A stretch of DNA of 64,000 nt. Origin: Solidesulfovibrio carbinolicus. Its GTDB lineage: Bacteria; Desulfobacterota; Desulfovibrionia; Desulfovibrionales; Desulfovibrionaceae. Below are positions 36,889 through 45,200 of this stretch, in pieces. The translations under genes and the position numbers were made by a program. Below the pieces are notes generated by a model, which was not told the DNA's origin, made no database searches, and was given only the letters and a program-made list of their open reading frames with translations. Position 1 is the stretch's first letter, and each line of letters begins with the position of its first letter. The stretch is taken from the NCBI RefSeq assembly GCF_004135975.1, contig NZ_CP026538.1:1054001-1118000 (forward strand), read 5' to 3'.

Positions 36889-36924
36889 TTTGGAGAGTAT
36901 GTTGCTGATATAGGAGGAGAAGAG

Positions 36925-36970
36925 GCCTCCGGCGGCCGGGGGGCTTAGCCCCCCGGACCCCCAACATGGG
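36925..36970 (+). repeat. Dispersed GC hairpin repeat after katA
   Basis: GCCTCCGGCGGCCGGGGGGC, then TTAGCCCCCCGGACCCCC, then AACATGGG. Same unit and same orientation relative to the upstream gene as at 27345-27392. The palindrome CCGGGGGGCT-T-AGCCCCCCGG is exact. Confidence 0.8.
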
Positions 36971-37005
36971 AGACGGTCGGCCGGATGGCGGGCGTCGGCC
37001 CCCAA

Positions 37006-37079
37006 CTCACCATGCGAAACAGGCGGATTTTGGCGCGAGGCCTTGCTCGCGCCAAAATCCGCCTGTTTCGCATGGTGGG
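37006..37079. repeat. 34-bp inverted repeat with six-base loop between katA and the GT41 gene
   Basis: Arms 37006-37039 and 37046-37079 are complementary throughout (33 Watson-Crick pairs and one G-U), with loop GCCTTG. It lies five bases beyond the GT41 stop and 118 bases beyond katA. There is no T-run. It may stop convergent transcription, or be the trace of a mobile element. Confidence 0.85.
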
Positions 37080-37083
37080 AGAA

Positions 37084-39102
37084 CTACCAGTATGTCGTCT
37101 CGTCCCGGCACAGCCGCCGGTCGCGGGGGATGGGGCGCAGGGCGTTTCGGGCGGCCAGTCGGGCGGCCCACCAGCCCTCGTAGTCGGCGATGTTCTGGAC
37201 CTCGGTCCCTTCGTGGTCAAAAGCGCTGCCCACTTCCAGATAGACGTCGAGGTTGGCCAGGTCCGGGCGGGGCAGACTACCGGCTTCATGGTCGCGCCAC
37301 ATGGCTTCGTAAAGGTCTTCCAGGCCGCGCACCAAGCCCGGCATGTCGAAAAGCACGCAGGAATCCTTGCCGGCGGCCAGCCGCTCCCGCAACGGGGCAA
37401 GGCTTGCCCGGTCGTTGCCGTAGGCCACGGCCCGTTCGACATAGTCCTGGGTGGTTTCGCACACCAGTTCCGGCAACCCGGCCGCGCGCACCAGACTGCC
37501 GCACACCCGCGAGGCAAAAGACCGGCCGCTGACGGTCAGGACCGGCACCCCCGACCACAGGGCGTCGGAGGCGGTGGTGTGCGCGCCGTAAGGCGTGGTG
37601 TCCAGAAACAGGTCGGCCAGGGGATAGCGGGCCAGATGGGCGGCGTTGGCGGTCTTTTTGGCGAAAACCAGCCGCTCCCGGGCGACGCCCTTGGCCGCAG
37701 CGTAGTCGGAAAGACGCGTGCTCACGCCCTCCTCGCCGCCAAGCAGCCACAAAACGCTCTCCGGCACGCGGGCCAGGATTTCCAGCCAGCGGTCGAAGGT
37801 GGCCCGGTGGATCTTGTGCGCGCCGTTGAAGCAGCAAAAGACCATGGCCTCCTCGGGCAGCCCGGCCTCGGCCCGGCTGGGCTTGTGGTCGGCCACGGTC
37901 CGAAAGCGGTTGCTTGGTTGGTAGCAGGGCAGGCGCAGCACCTTTTCCGAGAAATAGCCCTCATGCCCGGGCGGCACGATCCAGTCGTCGGCGATGAGGT
38001 AGTGGTGGTAGGGGCTGCCCATGGTGCCGGGATAGCCCAGCCAGTTGACGATGACCGGGGCCGGGCGCAAGGCCACGAGCTTTAAACGCGCGTCGCGGGT
38101 GTAGCCATTTAAATCGACAAGGATCTGGAGGCCGTCGTCGGCCATGAGCTTGGCCGCCGCCGCGTCGTCCAGGTGGCTGATGACCCGGAAATGGTCGCTT
38201 GCGGCCTGGAAATGGGCATGCATGGCGTCGGGGGAGTCCACGCCGCAGTAGTAGCTGAAGACTTCGACCCGGGAGCGGTCATGAAGCCCCGGCACCTCGG
38301 TCATGAGGTAGCCCACGGCGTGCTCGCGCAGGTCCGAGGACAGGTAGCCCACCCGCAGCGGGCCCTCGCCCTCCCGGACCGCTCCGGGCCAGGCCGTCAT
38401 GGTTCCGGCCGGCGAACCCACGTCGATCTGGTTGTAGTGGGCGGCCAGGGCCAGTTGCCACAGCGGGTCGTCGGTGAAGGCCCCGGCCGACAGCGGCGAC
38501 ATGCCGCGCACCAGCACCCCGGCGTCGAAGCGCTCGCCCGGCTCAAGGATAGGCCATTTGCACTGGCGCTGGCGCAGGGCCACCAGATGCTGCACCACCT
38601 CGGACTGGTTACGGTCGAGTTCCAGGCTTTCGCGCAGCATGGTCTCGGCCGGATCGTCCTGGCTGACGGCTTCCAGGGCCCGGGCGCTCTGGTTAAGGGT
38701 CGTGACTTTGTGGGACACGGCCGAGGGGTTGACCGCGGCCATGCGGGCTAACGCCGCCGACCATTGGACGATGGCCAGCCCGATCTTGCCCTGGCGTTCC
38801 AGCACCCGGCCGAGGTTGATGTAGGCCGGCATGAAGTCGGGGCTTAAGCCAATGGCCTGTTCCAGGGCCTGCTGGGCTTCGACGATCTTGCCGCTGTCGG
38901 TGAGCGCCACGGAATAGTTGAATAAAACAGCGTAGAGCAGCGGGTCCTGAGGATGGCTGGCGACCCAGGCGGCGTAGGCCGCCTCCACCGAGGCGAGCTG
39001 GCCGCTTTGCTTGAAGGTTTCCGTGGTGCGGATGAGGTCCGGGACGGAAAGTCCCGCCACCATGGACTGGATCAGGGCCGGAGACAGCACGTCTTTGAGC
39101 AT
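37084..39102 (-). CDS. TPR-containing GT41 (O-GlcNAc transferase-like) glycosyltransferase
   Basis: A 672-residue protein. Residues about 35-175 are TPR-like helices (TGKI/ALEQAIGLSPDFMPAYINLGRVLERQGK). The GT41 catalytic region spans about 248-600: VGYLSSDLREH with His261, ILVDLNGYTRDAR, APVIVNWLGYPGTMG, CCFNGAHKIH with Lys430, and DTTPYGAHTTASDALWSGVP with HTT at 508-510. These match human OGT motifs. Such enzymes transfer a sugar from UDP-GlcNAc or another nucleotide sugar onto Ser/Thr (or Asn in HMW1C) of proteins in the cytoplasm. It starts 154 bases after the giant Ser/Thr-rich repeat protein, the obvious candidate substrate. Confidence 0.93.
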   Translation of the reverse strand: MLKDVLSPALIQSMVAGLSVPDLIRTTETFKQSGQLASVEAAYAAWVASHPQDPLLYAVLFNYSVALTDSGKIVEAQQALEQAIGLSPDFMPAYINLGRVLERQGKIGLAIVQWSAALARMAAVNPSAVSHKVTTLNQSARALEAVSQDDPAETMLRESLELDRNQSEVVQHLVALRQRQCKWPILEPGERFDAGVLVRGMSPLSAGAFTDDPLWQLALAAHYNQIDVGSPAGTMTAWPGAVREGEGPLRVGYLSSDLREHAVGYLMTEVPGLHDRSRVEVFSYYCGVDSPDAMHAHFQAASDHFRVISHLDDAAAAKLMADDGLQILVDLNGYTRDARLKLVALRPAPVIVNWLGYPGTMGSPYHHYLIADDWIVPPGHEGYFSEKVLRLPCYQPSNRFRTVADHKPSRAEAGLPEEAMVFCCFNGAHKIHRATFDRWLEILARVPESVLWLLGGEEGVSTRLSDYAAAKGVARERLVFAKKTANAAHLARYPLADLFLDTTPYGAHTTASDALWSGVPVLTVSGRSFASRVCGSLVRAAGLPELVCETTQDYVERAVAYGNDRASLAPLRERLAAGKDSCVLFDMPGLVRGLEDLYEAMWRDHEAGSLPRPDLANLDVYLEVGSAFDHEGTEVQNIADYEGWWAARLAARNALRPIPRDRRLCRDETTYW

Positions 39103-39256
39103 GGCGGGTGGTCAATCCTTGCATGTTTGCGGCGTGGACGCGCTTTCGCGCCCCGGGTTACGGAGCACAGCCGTTTTCCGGGGTGAAATTGCGTCCATTG
39201 CCTGTCACGGCCGCCGCCTGGAAAAATGCCTCGGCGTCAAGGCCTGCCCTGCTGCC

Positions 39257-42200
39257 TTAGGCCAGGGCGCTTTGTATGGCGGCCAGCTGTTCCGATGTCA
39301 TACCGGCCAGCTGGGTCGTTGTAAACGCATCGATTTGGGTGGCGTTTAAGGCTTCCAGTTCGGTGGTCGTCAACTGGGCGATGGTGGTGGCGGACAGCCT
39401 GGACACCGTGGTGGTGGTCAGACCCGCCAGCTGGTTGGCCGAAAGCGCACCGATCTGGGTGGCGTCCATGGTTCCGAGCTGGGTGGCGGTGAGCGCCCCG
39501 ACCTGGGTCGAGGAGAGCGACGCCAGCTGGGCGGCGGTCAGGCTGGTCAGCTGCGTGCCGGCCAGGTTGCCCATCTGGGTGGCGCTAAGCGACGCCAGCT
39601 GGCTGGTGGACAGGGCCTTCACCTGCTCGCTGCCCAGGGCCCGCAGCTGCATCCGCTCCAGTCCGTCGATTTGGGTCACGGTCAGATCGGCGATCTGGTC
39701 CGCGGACAGCGAGGCGATGGCCGTGGGAGTCAGCGCCCCGATCTGGCTGGAGGTCAGGCCGGCGAATTGGGTTTCGGTCATGCCGTCGAGCTGGGTCGGG
39801 GTGAGGCCGGCCACGCCCAGGGTGGACAGGGCGCTGATCTGGTGCGCGCTCAACGCGGCGAACTGGGTTGTGGTCAGGGCGGCGGTCTGGGCGGCGGTCA
39901 GTCCGCTTAAGGTCGTGGTCGACAGCAGCTTCACCTGATCGGTGGTGAGGCTTCCGATCTGGGCGGCGGTCAGTCCCGAGACGCCGGTGGCCGAGAGGCT
40001 GCTGAACTGGGTGGTGGTCAGGGCGGCCAGTTCGGTGGTGGTCAGCCCGGCCACGGCCGTGGGCGTCAGCGCAGCGATCTGGGTGGCGGTCATGGCCGCC
40101 AGCTGGGTCAGGGTCAGGCCGGCGACCTGGCTCGCGGTCAGGCCGGACACGGCCGAGGTGGACAGCTGGGCCACCTGGGCGGCGGTGAGCCCGGCGATCT
40201 GGGCGGCGGTCAGGGCGGCGGCCTGGCGCGAGGTCATGCCGCCGAGTTCGGTCTTGGACAGGGCAGCGATCTGGCTTGTGCCCAGGCTGGCGATTTGGGT
40301 CGTGGTCAGGGCGGCCATGCCCGTGGCCGAAAGGCTGGCGATCTGGGCGGTTGTCAGGGCGGCCAGGGTCGTGGTGGACAGGCCGGCCAGGGCGGTGGTG
40401 GACAGGGCGTCCATCTGGCCGGCGGACAGCGCCGCCAGCTGCTCGCCGGAGAGGCTTTCAATCTGGGCGGCGGTCAGGCCGGCCACGCCGGCGTCGGCCA
40501 GGGCGGCGATCTGGGTGGTGCGAAGCGCCCCGATCTGGGTGGTGGACAGCGCGCCCACGCCCGTGGCGGTCAGGCCGGCCACCTGGGCAGCGGTCAGGTT
40601 GCGCAACTGGCTGGTGGTGAGTCCGGCCATTTGCGTTGTGGTCAGGGCGGCCATCTGGGTGGCGGCCAGGGCGGCCATCTGCTTGGTGGACAGGGCGGCC
40701 AGGGCGGTGGCGGTCAGGCCCGGGACGGCCGTGGTCGAAAGCTTGGCGATTTGGGTGGTGGTCAGGGCGGCCAGCTGGGTTTCGCCCATGGCGGCCAGCT
40801 GGGTGGAGGTCAGCCCGGCCACTTGCGTCGTGGTCAGGGCGGCGGTCTGGGCGGCGGACAGGGCGGCCAGCTGGGTGGCGGCCAGGCTGCCGATCTGGCT
40901 GGCGGTCAGGGCGGCCAGCTGGGTGGCGGCAAGCGCCTGGACGCGGCTGGTGGGCAGGGCGGCCAGTTGGGTGGCGCTCAGCCCGGCCATTTGCGTGGCG
41001 GTCAGGGCGGCGAACTGGCTGGTGGACAGGGCCGCGAACTGGGTTGGCGTCAGCCCGGCCACGGCCGTGGCGGACAGGGCCTTGGCCTGGGTGGTGGTCA
41101 GGGCGGCCATCTGGGTGGCGGACAGGGCCGCGACCTGGCTGGAGGTCAGGCCGCCGATTTCCGTGGCGGTCAGCGCGCCGAGCTGGGTGGCGTCGAGGCT
41201 ACTGATCTGGGTGGTGGTCAGCCCGGCCATCTGGGTGGGGGTCAGGGCGGCCAGTTGCCGGGTGCTCAGGGCGTCGAGCTGGGTCTCGCTTAAGCTTGCC
41301 AGGGCGGTGGTCCCAAGCCCGGCCATCTGGGTCACGGTCAGGCTGCCGAGCTGGGTGGCGTTGAGGGCGGCCATGAAGGTGGCGGTGAGCTTGCCAAGCT
41401 GGGTGGTGCTCAGGGCCGTCAGCTGGGTATCGGCCAGGGCGGCGATCTGGGTCGCGGTCATGGCTTCGAAGGCGTTGGCCGAAATGCCCCGGATCTGGGT
41501 CTGGGTCAGGGCGGCGATCTGGCTTACGACCAGTCCGCTCATCTGTGTTTCGGACAGCGCGCCGATCTGGACGGCGGTGAGCTGGCGCAGCTGGGTGGTG
41601 GTCAGGGCGGCCAGCTGGCCGGCGGTCAGCCCGGACACGGCGTCGGTGGACAGCGCGGCGGTCTGGGTGCCCGACAGGGCGGCAATCTGGCTGGTGGACA
41701 GGGCCGCGACCTGGGTTTCGGTCAATCCGGCGATTTCCGTGACCGTCAAAAGCCCCATCTGGGTCGTGGTCAGGGAGGAAAGCTGGCTGGCGGTCAGGGC
41801 CGCGAACTGGGTGGCGGTGAGCGCGGTCATCTGACGGGTGGTCAGGGCGGCCAGCTGGGACTCGGTCAGGCCGGCCACGGCGCTGGTGGACAGGCTGGCC
41901 ATCTGGGCCGTGCCCAGGGCGGCCAGCTGGGTGGTGGAAAGCTGGGCGATCTCGGTGGAGGTGAGCGCCTGGATCTGGCTGGTGGCCAGGCTGGAAATCT
42001 GGGTGGCGGTAAGCGAGCCGAGCTGGGTGGCGGTCAGGGCGGCCATGCCCGTGGCGCTGATGGCCCGCAGCTGGGTGGTGGTCAGCGCCGCCAGCTGGGC
42101 GGTGGTCAGGGCGGCGACCTGCTCGGCGTCAAGGCCGGCGATCTGGTCTGCGGTCAGGGCGGCCAGCTGGCTGGCGGACAGGGCCGCGATCTTGGTCGGC

Positions 42201-45200
42201 GTGAAGCCGTCAATGCCGGCCACGGTCAGGGCGGCCAACTGGCTGGCGGACATGGCGGCCAGTTGGGTGAAGCTGAGCGAGGCGACCTGGGTGTCGCTCA
42301 TGCCGCTGAGCTGGGTGGCGGTCAGGGCGGCCAACTGGCTGGTGGACAGGGCCGCGGTCTGGGTTTCGGTCAGCGCGCCGATCTGGGTGGAGGTCAGGGC
42401 GGCGGACTGGGTGGCGGCCAGGGCAGCCAGCTCCGTGGTGGTCAGGGCGGCCACGGCCGTGACGGACAGGGCCGCGATCTGGGTCGTGCCGAGGGCGGCC
42501 AGCTGGGTGAGGCTCAGCGCCGCGATCTGGCTGCCGGTCAGGGCGGCCATGTCGGCGGTGTCCAGGGCGGCAATCTGATTGGCTGTCAGGCTGGCCAGGC
42601 TGGTGGTGGACAGCGCCGCCACCGCCGTGCCGGTCATGGCCGCGACCTGGGTCGGGGTCAGGCCGGCCAGCTGTCCGGGAGTCAGGGCGGCGGCCTGGGT
42701 TTCGGTGATGCCGCGCAGTTGGGTGGCGGTCAGCCGTCCCCACTGGGTGGTGGTGAGCGCGCCGAGCTGGGTGGTGGTGAGCGCGCCGATCTGGGTGGCG
42801 GTCAGGGCCGCGAGTTGGGTGTTGGACAGGGCGGCCAGGGCGGTGGCGGACAGGCCGGCCAGGGCCGTGGCCGACAGGGCCGCGATCTGGGTGGCGGTCA
42901 AGGCCGCGATCTGGCTTTCCGGCATGGCGGCCAGCTGGGTGGAGGTCAGGTTGCCGACGCCGGTGGCGGTCAGGGCGGCCAACTGGGTGGCGGACAGGGC
43001 GGCCAGCTGGTCGGCGCTGAAGTCGCTGATCTGGGTGGCCGACAGCCCCCGCAACTGGGTGGTGGTGAGGCTGCCCATCTGGGTGGTGGTCATGGCCGCG
43101 ATCTGGCTGTCGCTTAAAGCCGAAAGTTCCGTGGCGGTCAGGGCCGCGATCTGGCTCGGTGCCAGAGCCGCCACCTGGGTGGTGGTCAGTCCGGCCACGG
43201 CCGTGGCGGAGAGGGCGGCGATCTGGCTGGTGGACAGTCCGGCCAGCTGGCTGGTGGTCATGGACCCGATCTGCACGCCGTCAAGTCCGGCCAGGGCGGC
43301 GGGGGTCAGTCCGGCCAGCTGGGTGGCGGTCAGGGCGGCCATCTGCCCGGTGGTCAGCCCGGCGACCTGGGTGGCGGTCATGGCCGCCAGCTGGGCGGCG
43401 CTCATGGCCGCGAACTGGCTGGTGGTCAGGCCGGCCACGGCCGTGGCGGTCAGGGCCGTGATCTGGCTGGCGGACAAGGCGGAAAGCTGGGTGGCGCTGA
43501 GTTGGCCAAGGCCGGTGGAGGTCAGGCCGGCCAGGGCCGTGGTGGTCATGGCGGCCAGTTGCGTGGTGGTGAGGGCGGCCAGTTGGGACTGGTTCATGGC
43601 GCCGACCACGGTTGCGGACAGCCCCTTGACCTGGGTGGTGGTGAGCACGCCGATCTGCTCGGCGGTCATGCCGGCCAGGGCCGTGGCGGTCAGGGCCGCG
43701 AACTGGGCGGCGGTCAGGGCGGCCAGTTGGGTCGCGCCCAGTTCGGCCATGTCGTCGGCGCCAAGGCCGGCGATCTGGGCGGCCGTCAGGCTGGCCAGCT
43801 GGGTCCGGGACAGGGCGGCCATCTGGGCGGCGGACAGGGCGCTCACGTCGGCGGCCGGCAGGGCGCGCAACTGGGTGGTGGTCAGGGCGGCCACCTGGGT
43901 GGCGGTCAGGGCGGCGGCCGTGGTGGAGCTCATGGACGCCAGCTGGGTGGTGGTGAGGCCCTTGATCTGGGTCGCGGACAGGGCGGCCACCTGGGTGGCG
44001 TCCAGGGCGGTCAGGGCCGTGGTGGACAGGGCCGCGACCTGAGCGGCGGACAGGGCGGCCAGCTGGGTCACACTCAAGGCCCGCACGGCGGTTTCCGTGA
44101 GTCCGGCCACGGCCGAGACGGACAGGCCGGCGATCTGGGCCGGGGTCATGACGGCGGTCTGGGTGCCGTCGAGGCCCGAACCGGACGTCTTGGTCAGGCT
44201 CTTGAGCTGGGCGGCGGACAGGGCGGTCAACTGCTCGGCGGTCAGGCTGCCGATGGCATCGTGGCTCAGGGCGGCCAGTTGCGAGGTGGTCATGGCGGCC
44301 AGGTCGCTGGCGGTCAGTTCGGCCATGTCGGTGGTGGTCAGGCCGGCGATTTGCGTGGCGGCCAGGCTGGCCAGCTGGGTGTCGGACAGGGCGGCCATCT
44401 GTTCGGCGGACAGGGCCGACAGGGCGGTGGAGGACAACCGGCGCAGCTGGGCGGTGCTCAGGGCGGCGAGCTGGGCCGGAGTCAGGCCGGCGGCCGTGGC
44501 GGGGTCGAGGCCGGCCAGCTGGGCGGCGGTCAGGCCCGAAAGCTGGGTGGTGGTCAGGCCGGCGATCTGGGTCGAGGACAGCCCGGCCAGGGAGGTGGTG
44601 GTGAGCGACGCGATTTGGGTCGGGGTCAGGGCGGCCAGCTGGGTTTCGGACAGCGCGGCCAGGCTCGTGGCGGTCAGGGCGGCCAGGGCGGCGGCGCTTA
44701 AGGCGGCGACCTGGGCGGCGGTCATGGCGGAAAGCTGCGTGGTGGACAGGGCGGCGGCCTGGGTGGCGGTCAGTCCCTTGGCCTGGCTGGCGGAAAACCC
44801 GGCCAGCTGGGTTTCGCTCAAGCCGCCAAGGGCGGTGGTGGTCAGGCCGGAGAGCTGGGTGGCGGTCAGGCCGGCGATCTGGGTGGCGGTCAGCTCGGCG
44901 ACGTCGGTCTCGCTCAGGCCGGCCAGTTGGCCCGAGGACAGGGCGGCCAGCTGGGTGGCGGAAAACGCGGCCATTTGCTCGGCGCTCAGCGCCGAGAGGG
45001 CCGTGGCGGACAAGCCGCGCATCTGGGTGGTGGTGAGGCTGGCCAGTTGTTGGCTGGTCAGGCCGGCGGCGGCGTCGGTGGTGATGACCACCATTTGCAG
45101 GGCCGAGAAGCGGGCCAGCTGGGTGATGGTGAGGCTGCCGAGCTGGTCGGCGGACAGGGCGTTGACCTGAAGCAGGGTCAGGGCGGAAATCTGGGCGGTC

